Positions 8,770 to 17,090 of a stretch of DNA of 45,906 nucleotides are shown piece by piece. The position numbers and the translations under genes were made by a program. The DNA is taken from contig CAMKAT010000008.1 of NCBI GenBank assembly GCA_946410555.1, positions 1-45,906 on the forward strand. Direction: 5' to 3'. The DNA is from an uncultured Caryophanales bacterium. GTDB lineage: Bacteria > Bacillota_I > Bacilli_A > RF39 > UBA660. Under the pieces are notes generated by a model. It ran no database searches and was not told the DNA's origin. It saw only the letters and a program-made list of their open reading frames with translations. Position 1 is the first letter of the stretch, and each line of letters opens with the position of its first letter.

Positions 8770-9518
8770 TAGAAATCTTAGCAAGTGGTTCTGAGGGAAA
8801 CTCAGTATATATACAAACTAAGAATAAAAAGGTGTTAATTGATACTGGAATGAATTATAAATATTTAAAAGAAAAACTTGAAGAGATAAATGTAGATCCG
8901 AGTGAAATTGATATTATACTTATTACTCATACTCATTCGGATCATACATCTGCTTTAAAAGTATTTTTAAATAAAAATCATCCATTATTATTTATTGATG
9001 AAGAAATGTTAAATGAATTAGAATTCGTTAAAGATTATGACAATATAGAATTCAGATTTAAAGATTTTGATTTCGAAGGAACTATCATTGAAATGTTCCA
9101 TACATCTCATGATGCACCAGCATCTCGCGGTTATATAATTAAAGATGGTGAAGAATCATTTGTTTATATAACTGATACTGGATATATTAATCAAAGATTA
9201 TTTAATAAACTATATAATCATAATAAATATGTATTTGAAAGTAATCATGATGTTGAACTTCTTATGCATGGAAGATATCCACAATGGTTAAAAACAAGAA
9301 TACTTTCAGATAAAGGACACTTATCAAATGCTCAAGCAGGTTTTTATTTATCTAAGATCATAGGCCCTGACACTAAGAAAATAGCACTTGCACATTTATC
9401 AAAAGAAAATAATGATCCTGAAGTTGCATTGAAAGATGTTAAATCAATTTTAAAAGAAAATGATATTAAATTTAATAATTTTGTTATAGCTAAACAAAGA
9501 GAGAGAATAGAATTATGA
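8763..9518 (+). CDS. walJ: WalJ/YycJ-type metallo-beta-lactamase fold hydrolase
   Basis: A 251-residue MBL-fold protein with the metal motif THTHSDH (about residues 58-64), an N-terminal LASGSEGNSVYI strand and KGHLSNAQAG, all typical of WalJ (YycJ). In Bacilli that protein is linked to the WalRK wall-stress regulon and to DNA repair. The walKR genes are not in this window, but rlmH follows directly, as it often does near walJ. The reading frame reaches TGA at 9516-9518, inside the ATGA overlap with rlmH, and the next codon is TAA (9519-9521). The gene therefore ends at 9518 if UGA is stop and at 9521, with one extra Trp, if UGA is Trp. Confidence 0.88.
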   Translation: MLIEILASGSEGNSVYIQTKNKKVLIDTGMNYKYLKEKLEEINVDPSEIDIILITHTHSDHTSALKVFLNKNHPLLFIDEEMLNELEFVKDYDNIEFRFKDFDFEGTIIEMFHTSHDAPASRGYIIKDGEESFVYITDTGYINQRLFNKLYNHNKYVFESNHDVELLMHGRYPQWLKTRILSDKGHLSNAQAGFYLSKIIGPDTKKIALAHLSKENNDPEVALKDVKSILKENDIKFNNFVIAKQRERIEL

Positions 9519-9949
9519 TAAATATAATATGTGTAGGAAAACTTAAAGATAAATATTTAGTTCAAATGGCAGATGATTATTTAACTAGATTAACTAAATA
9601 TCATAAAGTCGTAGTAACTGAACTAAAAGACTCTAATATTAAAGCTGAAGGAGACTTAATATTAAAGTTACTTAATAATAAAGACTATATAGTTACTATG
9701 GAGATTGGTGGCAAGAATTTATCTTCAGTTGAACTTAGTGAACTTATAGATAAAACATTTATTAGTTATCCTAACATTACATTTATTATTGGTGGTTCTG
9801 ATGGTATAGACGAAAGAGTATTAGAAAAATCTAATTTCAGATTATCCTTTGGAAGAAATACATATCCACATGGAGTATTCAGATGTCTTCTTTTAGAACA
9901 AATTTATAGATCATTTAAGATATTAAATAATGAAAGTTACCATAAATAG
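9515..9949 (+). CDS. rlmH: 23S rRNA (pseudouridine1915-N3)-methyltransferase RlmH
   Basis: This SPOUT-family methyltransferase modifies pseudouridine 1915 of 23S rRNA in the assembled ribosome. The 144-residue protein is slightly shorter than the usual ~159 but has the start INIICVGKLK, the SAM-binding knot FIIGGSDGID and the diagnostic C-terminus LLLEQIYRSFKILNNESYHK. It overlaps walJ by four bases (ATGA), indicating coupled translation. Its TAG stop lies in the terminator hairpin. Confidence 0.96.
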   Translation: MINIICVGKLKDKYLVQMADDYLTRLTKYHKVVVTELKDSNIKAEGDLILKLLNNKDYIVTMEIGGKNLSSVELSELIDKTFISYPNITFIIGGSDGIDERVLEKSNFRLSFGRNTYPHGVFRCLLLEQIYRSFKILNNESYHK

Positions 9950-9960
9950 GTAACTTTTTT
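9933..9960 (+). terminator. Terminator overlapping the rlmH stop
   Basis: AAAGTTACC (9933-9941) pairs with GGTAACTTT (9949-9957), then Ts. The stop TAG at 9947-9949 is at the loop edge. Confidence 0.85.
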
Positions 9961-9982
9961 GTTTAAATAACTTTTCTTATTT

Positions 9983-9991
9983 TGATATAAT
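9983..9991 (+). promoter_or_regulatory. Extended -10 promoter of ung
   Basis: TGATATAAT 17 bases before the ATG, with AAAGGTGA between; no clear -35. Confidence 0.5.
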
Positions 9992-10007
9992 ATCTAAAGG
10001 TGATTGT

Positions 10008-10658
10008 ATGATTGGTAACGAATGGGATAAAGTACTTTTAGATATTATGTCTTCAGATTATTTTAAAGATTTAATGGAAAGAATAGATGAAGAATATAAA
10101 ACTAAAACTATATATCCAAGTAAAGTAAATTTATTTAAAGCGCTTGTTAATACAGATTATAAAGATGTAAAAGTAGTAATTGTTGGTCAAGATCCTTATC
10201 ATGGTGAAGGTGAAGCAATGGGCTTATCATTTTCAGTGAATGATGGTATTAAATTACCTCCATCACTAAAAAATATTTATAAAGAGCTTTTTGAAGATTT
10301 AGGTGTAACTCGTTTATCAGGTGATTTAACTGATTGGACTAAACAAGGTGTATTACTTTTAAATTCTACATTAACTGTAGTTAAAGATACACCAGCATCT
10401 CATGCAAAGTTAGGTTGGGATAAATTTACTGATGAAATTATAAAAAAAGTAAATGAAAAAGATACACCTGTAGTATTTATTCTATGGGGTAATTTTGCAA
10501 AAACAAAAAAAGAGTTAATAACTAACCCTAAACATTTAATAATTGAATCTAATCATCCATCTCCATTTAGTGCAAGAAAAGGTTTCTTTGGAAGTAAACC
10601 ATTTTCTAAAACTAATGAATTTTTAAAAAAGAATAATATTGAAGAAATAAATTGGTAA
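10008..10658 (+). CDS. ung: Uracil-DNA glycosylase (family 1)
   Basis: Ung removes uracil from DNA and starts base-excision repair. The 216-residue protein has the water-activating motif VGQDPYHGEGEAMGLSFSV near residues 59-77, LLNSTLTV, WGNFAK and the DNA-intercalating loop NHPSPFSARKGF near the C-terminus. All family 1 hallmarks are present. It stands alone between its own promoter and a convergent lemA-like gene. Confidence 0.97.
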   Translation: MIGNEWDKVLLDIMSSDYFKDLMERIDEEYKTKTIYPSKVNLFKALVNTDYKDVKVVIVGQDPYHGEGEAMGLSFSVNDGIKLPPSLKNIYKELFEDLGVTRLSGDLTDWTKQGVLLLNSTLTVVKDTPASHAKLGWDKFTDEIIKKVNEKDTPVVFILWGNFAKTKKELITNPKHLIIESNHPSPFSARKGFFGSKPFSKTNEFLKKNNIEEINW

Positions 10659-10685
10659 AAAAAATCATTGATTATTCATCAATGA
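10657..10685 (-). terminator. Terminator of the lemA-like gene, between convergent genes
   Basis: TCATTGAT (10665-10672), loop TATTC, ATCAATGA (10678-10685). On the minus strand an 8-base U-run follows (A-run 10657-10664). The hairpin lies inside the last codons of the minus-strand gene. It may also slow plus-strand transcripts of ung. Confidence 0.8.
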
Positions 10686-11220
10686 CTTTCATATCTTCAT
10701 CAAATAATTCAACTGTTTCATATAATGGTTGAATTTTTATTTTGTTTACTTTAGCGATTAATTTTGGAACTATTTTCTTAGTATAGTTAATTAATAAATT
10801 ATTATTTTTATTATAAAAAGATTTAGCTGCTGTAATCTTAGTATCAGATTCATCAAATTTTCTTAAGATTTCTTTAAATTCTTTCTTTTCACTAAGTTTT
10901 TTATAATCATTATTAATTACTTTGATAGTATCAATCGCAGAATTAATTTTTGTATCTAATTCATAAGATGAAATACTACTTTTTTTAATTTTTTCTAATT
11001 CATTATAAAAATCTATTTCTTTTTTAGTAATTTTATTAACCATTGGTTTAGTTTTTAAAATTAATTGAAATCTCTCTTCTAACTCATCAATTATAACTTT
11101 TGATGAACCATCAATACGTGATTTATATGTTTTTAATTTTGTTAAATTATAAATATAAACACAAACAATTATAACTATTAATAAAGCTATAGTTGCAAAA
11201 ATTATAAGAGTTGCATTCAT
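10672..11220 (-). CDS. lemA: LemA-family membrane protein
   Basis: This 182-residue protein has one N-terminal transmembrane segment (about residues 3-24) followed by a helical cytoplasmic or extracellular domain. The order YNLTKLKTYKSRID, EELEERFQLILKTKPMV and the late YNKNNNLLINYTKKIVPKLIA fits the LemA four-helix family (inferred from memory of the family pattern). LemA function is unknown. The start is the ATG at 11220, with AGGTGA 6 bases upstream; an in-frame GTG nine bases earlier is part of that site. A TGATATAAT extended -10 lies just upstream on this strand. Confidence 0.7.
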   Translation of the reverse strand: MNATLIIFATIALLIVIIVCVYIYNLTKLKTYKSRIDGSSKVIIDELEERFQLILKTKPMVNKITKKEIDFYNELEKIKKSSISSYELDTKINSAIDTIKVINNDYKKLSEKKEFKEILRKFDESDTKITAAKSFYNKNNNLLINYTKKIVPKLIAKVNKIKIQPLYETVELFDEDMKVIDE

Positions 11221-11277
11221 TTTTATCACCTAGTATAATTATATCATGATGAATATCATAAAGGAAGATGAGAATAA

Positions 11278-11814
11278 ATGAATATAAAAGTAGTGGTTGT
11301 AGGTGATCTAGAAACTAATTGTTATATTTTAGAAAAAGGTAATAGTGCTCTAATTATTGATCCAGGTGCTGAAGCTGAAAAAATCATTGCTAATGTTGAT
11401 CCACAAAAGAAAGTATGTGGAATTCTAATTACTCATAGTCATCAAGATCATATAGGTGCAATTACTGAAGTATTTAATAGATTTGGATGCCAAATATATT
11501 CAATTAATAATTTAAAAGAAGGTATTAACAGAATAGAAAATTTTGAATTTGAAGTTATTCCTTGTCCAGGTCATTTAAATGATTTAGTAACATATTATTT
11601 TAAAGAATATAACATCATGTTTGATGGAGATTTTGTATTTAATGGAGGGATAGGAAGAACTGATATGGATGGTGCAAATGCTGTTGATATGAAGTTATCT
11701 ATTCAAAATTTACTTCATTATCCAGAGAATACAGTTCTATATCCTGGACATGGTCCTCAGACTACAATTGGAGATGAAAAAAAGAATTTAATATATTTCA
11801 CAAAGGTCCTATAG
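11278..11814 (+). CDS. MBL-fold hydrolase, hydroxyacylglutathione hydrolase-like (GloB/YcbL type)
   Basis: A 178-residue metallo-beta-lactamase fold protein with LETNCYIL, the ligand motif THSHQDHIG (about residues 56-64), PCPGHLND, FDGDFVF, GIGRTDM and YPGHGPQTT. The spacing is that of the short YcbL/GloB-like bacterial enzymes, which hydrolyse thioesters or related small substrates. The actual substrate cannot be told from sequence. AAGGAAG lies ahead of the ATG. It is divergent from the lemA-like gene and shares a short promoter region with it. Confidence 0.85.
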   Translation: MNIKVVVVGDLETNCYILEKGNSALIIDPGAEAEKIIANVDPQKKVCGILITHSHQDHIGAITEVFNRFGCQIYSINNLKEGINRIENFEFEVIPCPGHLNDLVTYYFKEYNIMFDGDFVFNGGIGRTDMDGANAVDMKLSIQNLLHYPENTVLYPGHGPQTTIGDEKKNLIYFTKVL

Positions 11815-11843
11815 TACATTTTTTAATTACTATAGGCTTTTTT
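11808..11843 (+). terminator. Terminator overlapping the end of the GloB-like gene
   Basis: CCTATAGTA (11808-11816) pairs with TACTATAGG (11828-11836), followed by T6. The TAG stop (11812-11814) is in the 5' arm. Confidence 0.85.
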
Positions 11844-11844
11844 A

Positions 11845-11853
11845 TGTTATAAT
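11845..11853 (+). promoter_or_regulatory. Extended -10 promoter of the YfcC-like gene
   Basis: TGTTATAAT two bases after the preceding terminator T-run; GAGGAGG follows. Confidence 0.6.
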
Positions 11854-11873
11854 TGTTTAAGAGGAGGATAGAA

Positions 11874-13283
11874 ATGAAAAAGAGTAATAAAAATACTGTT
11901 TTAAAAGCAATAATTGCATTAATTGTTGTAGCTGTATTATTAACTTGGATAACTCCATCTGCCACTTTCAGTGAAGGTCAATTCTCAGCAGGTGATTTCG
12001 AAAGAGTTGGTATCTTTGATTTAAGTACTTATTCTTTAATGAGTTTTAGTTATTTCTCAAATGTATTTGCATTCTTATTTATTATTGCTGGATTTAGCAT
12101 GTTCTTAAATAGATTAGATGCATTTAAGAAAATAGTTAAAAGTATTGCTTCTAAATTAAAAGGTAAAGAATTAGCATTCTTAATTGGTTCATTAGTATTC
12201 TATGGAGTACTTGCTAGTATTATTAAAGATTCATTCGTATTATTAGTATTTGCACCATTAACAATTGCTATCATGACTGAATTAAAACAATCAAAGATTA
12301 ATACTTTTATTGCATCATTTGGTGGAATTTTACTAGGAACACTTGCTTCTACATATAATGGAACTGTTACTTCAATTCTTAAACAAACATTTACAAGTAT
12401 TAAAGACTTTAATACTGAATTAATTGTTAGTGTTGCATTATTTGTAGTAGGTGGAGCACTTTTAGTAGTTCTAGCATTACAAGATTCAAAGAAGAAAAAC
12501 TTTGAAGCAACTGAAAATATTTTAGAAAGTAAATCAACTTTAGCTGAAAAGGTTAAAGCTAAAAAAGTATCAACTTTACCATTAATTATTATTGGTGTAC
12601 TTGTTAGTGTAATCTCAGTACTTTCAATGATTGATTGGTCTGGTATGTTTGGAGTTAACATATTTAGTGATTTAGCTACTCAAATTACTGAATCAACAAT
12701 TGGTGGTGTTACTGTATTTAAGTATTTATTTGGACAAACTTCAATTGCATTTGGAGAATGGACATTATACTTAATTAGTGGATTATTAGTAATTAATACA
12801 TTAATTTTAGCTTTAATTTATAGAGTTAAATTTGACGAAGTTATTGATTCGTATTTAGATGGATTTAGAGCTTATGCTAAACCAATCTTTGCAGTATTCT
12901 TAATCTATGTTGTGTTTGAAACTAACTGGTTCTTCCCAACATTAGCTACTGTTTATAATTGGATTTTAAATACTTTTGGTGATAATTCATTTACTTGGAT
13001 TATTGTTTCTATGATTGGATCAATCTTTGCTTCATCATATGAATATTTAATTACTCCATTATCTGGATTCTTTACTTCAGTTGGAACTAACTCACAAGAT
13101 GTTGTAGCATTTGCTACTCAACTTGGAAGTGGATTAGTTGCATTCGTTGCACCAACTAGTATATTCCTAGCTCTTGGATTAACAATCTTAAATATTGATT
13201 ACAAAAAATATTTAAAATTCATATGGAAATTCTTTGCAGCAATGTTTGTTATTTCTATTTTAGTTTTAATTATTTTAGTATAA
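11874..13283 (+). CDS. YfcC-family membrane carrier (arginine/ornithine antiporter or C4-dicarboxylate type)
   Basis: This 469-residue polytopic protein has about 11-12 hydrophobic segments. It opens with a helix ending LLTWITPSATF, which recalls the LTWIIPAG start of YfcC/DcuC-superfamily carriers. A short GIFDL segment follows, and central repeats contain FGGILLG and FASSYEYLITPLSG. YfcC-like carriers move basic amino acids or dicarboxylates, but the substrate is not determined here. The ATG at 11874 has GAGGAGG seven bases upstream; a TTG at 11853 lies in the promoter. Monocistronic, flanked by terminators. Confidence 0.7.
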   Translation: MKKSNKNTVLKAIIALIVVAVLLTWITPSATFSEGQFSAGDFERVGIFDLSTYSLMSFSYFSNVFAFLFIIAGFSMFLNRLDAFKKIVKSIASKLKGKELAFLIGSLVFYGVLASIIKDSFVLLVFAPLTIAIMTELKQSKINTFIASFGGILLGTLASTYNGTVTSILKQTFTSIKDFNTELIVSVALFVVGGALLVVLALQDSKKKNFEATENILESKSTLAEKVKAKKVSTLPLIIIGVLVSVISVLSMIDWSGMFGVNIFSDLATQITESTIGGVTVFKYLFGQTSIAFGEWTLYLISGLLVINTLILALIYRVKFDEVIDSYLDGFRAYAKPIFAVFLIYVVFETNWFFPTLATVYNWILNTFGDNSFTWIIVSMIGSIFASSYEYLITPLSGFFTSVGTNSQDVVAFATQLGSGLVAFVAPTSIFLALGLTILNIDYKKYLKFIWKFFAAMFVISILVLIILV

Positions 13284-13291
13284 TCATATAA

Positions 13292-13316
13292 AACTGGAAA
13301 TTATTCCAGTTTTTTG
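13292..13316 (+). terminator. Terminator after the YfcC-like gene
   Basis: AACTGGAA (13292-13299) pairs with TTCCAGTT (13304-13311), T-run follows. Confidence 0.85.
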
Positions 13317-13317
13317 T

Positions 13318-13346
13318 TTGACTTAATAATAAAGATATAATAAAAT
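13318..13346 (+). promoter_or_regulatory. Promoter of the T-box/pheST operon
   Basis: TTGACT (13318-13323), 17 bp, TAAAAT (13341-13346). A TATAAT at 13336-13341 is better as a -10 but too close to this -35. Confidence 0.5.
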
Positions 13347-13349
13347 ACA

Positions 13350-13562
13350 TGTAGCAATGCAATGATTATGTCTTAGTAATTATATACTGAGCTTTTAGAG
13401 AATGGATATCACCGGCTGAAAGTATCCTAAGTGAATATATAATGAAATTTCAACATAGGAGTATTGATCGTAGATACGCGTTAAGTATATAAAGGTGATT
13501 ATAAAGTCATGAAGTAGGATGGTACCACGAGTAAATTCGTTCCTATATTCATGGCTTTTTTT
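13350..13562 (+). promoter_or_regulatory. T-box riboswitch, tRNA-Phe specific, controlling pheST
   Basis: A T-box leader senses uncharged tRNA and allows readthrough when it binds. Stem I is visible, with distal arm GGATATCACCGGCTGAAAG...TATCC near 13402-13431. A TTC (Phe) specifier triplet sits in the loop GAAATTTCAACAT (13449-13451). The conserved T-box AGGATGGTACCACG lies at 13516-13529. The terminator pairs ATGAAGTAGGA (about 13509-13519) with TCCTATATTCAT (13541-13552), then a T-run. The antiterminator would use GGTACCACG-TTCGTTCC. The position just before pheS agrees with Phe specificity. A reading frame running through it into pheS is not the real start. Confidence 0.93.
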
Positions 13563-13584
13563 ATTTTTAGAAAGGATGAATCGT

Positions 13585-14634
13585 ATGAAAGAAAAAGGAT
13601 TAGAAATTAAAAATCAATTATTAGAAGACATTAAGTCAGTTAATACACTTCAAGATATTGTAGAATTAAAGTCAAAATATATTGGTAAAACTGGTGTAGT
13701 AACAGGTTTAATGAAAAACATGAAGGACTATGCTCCTGAGGAAAGAAAAGAAATTGGACAAATTGTTAATGTAATTAAAACTGAAGTTAATGATATTATT
13801 TCTACAAAAGAAAAAGAAATTAATGAGGCTATTTTAAATGAAAAGTTAAACAAAGAAAAAATAGATATTACATTACCAAGTAAAAAGATTAAGAGAGGTT
13901 CTTTACATCCAATGACTAGAATAACTGAAGAATTCGAAGATCTATTCGTTTCTATGGGTTATACAGTATTCGAAGGACCTGAGCTTGAAAGTGATGAAAA
14001 CTGTTTCCAAAAATTAAATTTACCAAAAGGACATCCAGCTAGAGATGCTCAAGATACATTCTATCTTAAGGATGAAGTAGAAAACTTCTTACTTAGAAGT
14101 CAAACTTCAACTGCTCAAGTTAGAGCAATGGAGGCAAATGTTGATAAAGGACCTATTAGAATTGTTTGTCCAGGTAAAGTTTATAGAAGAGATGAAGATG
14201 CAACTCATTCTCATCAATTTATGCAAATCGAAGGATTAGTAATTGATAAAAATATTTCTATGGCAGACTTAAAAGGTACTTTAGAAGTAATGATGAAAAA
14301 AGTTTTAGGAGAAAAAACTCAAGTTAGATTTAGACCAAGTTACTTCCCATTTACTGAACCATCAGTAGAAGTAGATGTTACTTGCTTCAAATGTGGTGGT
14401 AAAGGATGTGCTTTATGTAAACAAACTGGATGGATTGAAGTTTTAGGTGCTGGTATGGTTCATCCTGATGTATTAACTATGAGTGGATATGATCCAAAAG
14501 TATATCAAGGTTTTGCCTTTGGTACAGGGTTAGACCGTATGGCTATGTTTAAATATAATATTCCAGATATTAGAACAATATATGGAAATGATATAAGATT
14601 TATTGAACAATTTGATAGAAAGGATGAGGACTAA
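13585..14634 (+). CDS. pheS: Phenylalanine--tRNA ligase alpha subunit
   Basis: This is the catalytic subunit of the heterotetrameric Phe-tRNA synthetase. The 349-residue protein has an N-terminal coiled-coil arm (residues 1-90), then class II motif 1 (HPMTRITEEFEDLFVSMGY), motif 2 (PGKVYRRDEDATHSHQFMQIEG) and motif 3 (GFAFGTGLDRMAMFKY). A FKCGGKGCALCKQTGW Cys-rich insert is also present. The start is the ATG at 13585, with AAAGG nine bases before it; an ATG at 13576 is too close to that site. The next gene starts at the stop codon (TAATG). Regulated by the T-box upstream. Confidence 0.97.
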   Translation: MKEKGLEIKNQLLEDIKSVNTLQDIVELKSKYIGKTGVVTGLMKNMKDYAPEERKEIGQIVNVIKTEVNDIISTKEKEINEAILNEKLNKEKIDITLPSKKIKRGSLHPMTRITEEFEDLFVSMGYTVFEGPELESDENCFQKLNLPKGHPARDAQDTFYLKDEVENFLLRSQTSTAQVRAMEANVDKGPIRIVCPGKVYRRDEDATHSHQFMQIEGLVIDKNISMADLKGTLEVMMKKVLGEKTQVRFRPSYFPFTEPSVEVDVTCFKCGGKGCALCKQTGWIEVLGAGMVHPDVLTMSGYDPKVYQGFAFGTGLDRMAMFKYNIPDIRTIYGNDIRFIEQFDRKDED

Positions 14635-17003
14635 TGTTATTAAGTAGAAAATTCGTATCTGATTATATCGATTTAGATGAAAATTTAACTATTACTGATA
14701 TTGCAGAATCAATGACTAATGTTGGTAACGAATATGATGATGCTTCTAATTTAATTAAATGTACTAATTTAGTTACTGGTGAAGTATTAGAGTGTGTTGA
14801 TCATCCTGATAGTGACCACTTACATTGTTGTAAAGTTAATGTTGGTAGTGAAGTATTAGATATCGTATGTGGAGCTCCAAATGTAAGAAAAGGACTTAAA
14901 GTTATCGTTGCACTTCCTGGAGCTAAACTTCCAGGCGGAGAAATCAAAAGTGGAATGATCAGAGGACAAGCATCAAATGGAATGTTATGTTCAATCGCAG
15001 AATTAGGTTTAGATAATAAATTCCTTAAACCTGAAGATAAGGAAGGTATTCATGAACTTCCAACTGATACTGAAGTTGGAATTGATGCAATCAAAGCTTT
15101 AGGTTATGACGATGAGGTTATTGATTTTGAATTAACTTCAAATCGTGGAGATCTTTTAAGTATCTTAGGTATGGCTTATGAATTAGGAGCTATCTATGAT
15201 AAGAAAGTTAAAGATATTGATTTAAAATATAATTCTAATAATGATGATGTTAATAAAGTATTTACTGTTGATGTTAAGACAGATGATTGTACATTATTCT
15301 TAGCTAAGAAAGCATTAAATGTAACAATCAAAGAAAGTCCTGATTTCATTAAAGAAAGACTTATTGCATCTGGAATTAGACCAATTAATAATGTCGTAGA
15401 CATTTCAAACTATGTAATGCTTGAAACTGGTCAACCTCTACATTATTATGATGCAGATAGACTTGGAGATACTTTAATTGTAAGAAATGCTAATGAAGAT
15501 GAACATTTAACTACATTAGATGGTATTGAAAGAGTATTATCAACTGATGATATTGTAATTTCTGATAAGGAAAAATCTGTAGGACTTGCAGGTGTTATGG
15601 GTGGTTTATCAACTGAAGTTGAAGATGACACTAAAAACATTATTATTGAATCTGCAATCTTTGATTCAATTAAAATTAGAAAAACAAGTAAAAAGATTTT
15701 AAGATCTGAAGCTTCAAATAGATTTGAAAAAGGATTAGATCCAAAGAGAACATACATGGCAATGGAAAGAAGCTGTGCATTACTAGAAAAGTATGCAGAT
15801 GCTGAAATCGTTGGTGGAATAGTTGAATATAATAATTCAGATGTTAAAGATGCAAATATTGATATCACAATTGATAAGATTGAGAGTGTCTTAGGAATTG
15901 AAATTTCTAAAGAAGAAGTTATATCTATTTTCAAAAAACTTGCTTTTGAAGTTAAAGATAATGGAGATTCTTTAAATGTAACTGTTCCTTCAAGAAGAAG
16001 AGACATTAAAATTCAAGAAGATTTAATCGAAGAAGTTGGAAGAATTTATGGTATTGATTCAATCGAAGGAAGACTTCCATTACTTGAAACAATCAGAGGA
16101 AGTTATGACAAAACTAAGAGACAAATCAAACATAAATTAGCAGAAATGGGATTAAATGAAACTATGAGTTACACATTAATTCCTAATTCTGAAGTTCATA
16201 AATTTACTAAAGATGAATTTACTGATGTAACTTTAAATGACCCAATGAGTGAAGATAGAAATACTCTAAGATATAGCTTACTATATTCATTAAATGAAAT
16301 TTATAAATATAATAAAGCTAGAAATAATCCTAATATTTCAATCTTTGAAATGGGTAAGGGATTCTTCAAGAATAACGAAGGTATTTATACTGAAGAATTA
16401 AAACTAGGAGTTTTAATGTCAGGTGAATATGAATTAGATATTCAAAGAGAATCTGTAGACTTCTATCATATCAAAGGTATCATGGAAGAATTATTATATT
16501 TCTTAGGATATGAAGGAAGATATAGTTTGTTAATTAATGACTATATTCCAGATGAATTACATCCTGGTATTAGTGCTGCTATTAATGTTAACGGAACTAA
16601 CGTAGGTGTAATTGGTAAACTTCATCCAAATGTTTCTAAAGATAATGTTTATGTTATGGAAATTAACTTAACTAAATTATTATCATTAAGAACTGGATCA
16701 ATGAAATATAAAGATATTTCTAAATTCCCAGGAGTTTATAAAGATGTTGCATTTATCGTAGATAATAAAACTACATCATTAGAAATTGAAACTGCTATCA
16801 AAAAATCTGGTGGAAAATTATTAACAAATATTCAAATATTTGACCTTTATCCAAATGTTGAAGAAGGTAAAAAATCTATGGCATATAAATTATATTTCCA
16901 AGATCCTTCAAGAACATTGTCAGATGAAGAAGTTATGGAAGTATTTAATAAGATCATCAGTGATGTTGAATCTAAATTAAATGCTAAAGTAAGAAATAGT
17001 TAA
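14634..17003 (+). CDS. pheT: Phenylalanine--tRNA ligase beta subunit
   Basis: The beta subunit binds tRNA-Phe and edits mischarged Tyr. The 789-residue protein has an N-terminal tRNA-binding (EMAP) domain with SDHLHCCKVNVG and VCGAPNVRKG. B3/B4 editing domains contain FELTSNRGDLLSI and the ISNYVMLETGQPLH block, a B5 domain follows (RRRDIKIQEDLIEEVGRIYG), and a C-terminal anticodon-binding domain (FPGVYKDVAFIVD) closes it. The length is normal. It follows pheS in the same transcript with one-base overlap. Confidence 0.97.
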   Translation: MLLSRKFVSDYIDLDENLTITDIAESMTNVGNEYDDASNLIKCTNLVTGEVLECVDHPDSDHLHCCKVNVGSEVLDIVCGAPNVRKGLKVIVALPGAKLPGGEIKSGMIRGQASNGMLCSIAELGLDNKFLKPEDKEGIHELPTDTEVGIDAIKALGYDDEVIDFELTSNRGDLLSILGMAYELGAIYDKKVKDIDLKYNSNNDDVNKVFTVDVKTDDCTLFLAKKALNVTIKESPDFIKERLIASGIRPINNVVDISNYVMLETGQPLHYYDADRLGDTLIVRNANEDEHLTTLDGIERVLSTDDIVISDKEKSVGLAGVMGGLSTEVEDDTKNIIIESAIFDSIKIRKTSKKILRSEASNRFEKGLDPKRTYMAMERSCALLEKYADAEIVGGIVEYNNSDVKDANIDITIDKIESVLGIEISKEEVISIFKKLAFEVKDNGDSLNVTVPSRRRDIKIQEDLIEEVGRIYGIDSIEGRLPLLETIRGSYDKTKRQIKHKLAEMGLNETMSYTLIPNSEVHKFTKDEFTDVTLNDPMSEDRNTLRYSLLYSLNEIYKYNKARNNPNISIFEMGKGFFKNNEGIYTEELKLGVLMSGEYELDIQRESVDFYHIKGIMEELLYFLGYEGRYSLLINDYIPDELHPGISAAINVNGTNVGVIGKLHPNVSKDNVYVMEINLTKLLSLRTGSMKYKDISKFPGVYKDVAFIVDNKTTSLEIETAIKKSGGKLLTNIQIFDLYPNVEEGKKSMAYKLYFQDPSRTLSDEEVMEVFNKIISDVESKLNAKVRNS

Positions 17004-17012
17004 TATAATGTA

Positions 17013-17039
17013 AAGTGTGAATTATTCACACTTTTTTTA
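17013..17039 (+). terminator. Terminator of the pheST operon
   Basis: AAGTGTGAA (17013-17021), loop TTA, TTCACACTT (17025-17033), T-run. Confidence 0.9.
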
Positions 17040-17090
17040 TTTTTTTTATTTATTTTGTCCCTATAATTAAAATAGAAAGAGGTTGAATAT

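Noticed and set aside
13519..13584. An N-terminal extension of pheS starting in the T-box
   Set aside because: The extension would be encoded by the T-box sequence and terminator; the ATG at 13585 has a proper ribosome binding site and gives the family start.
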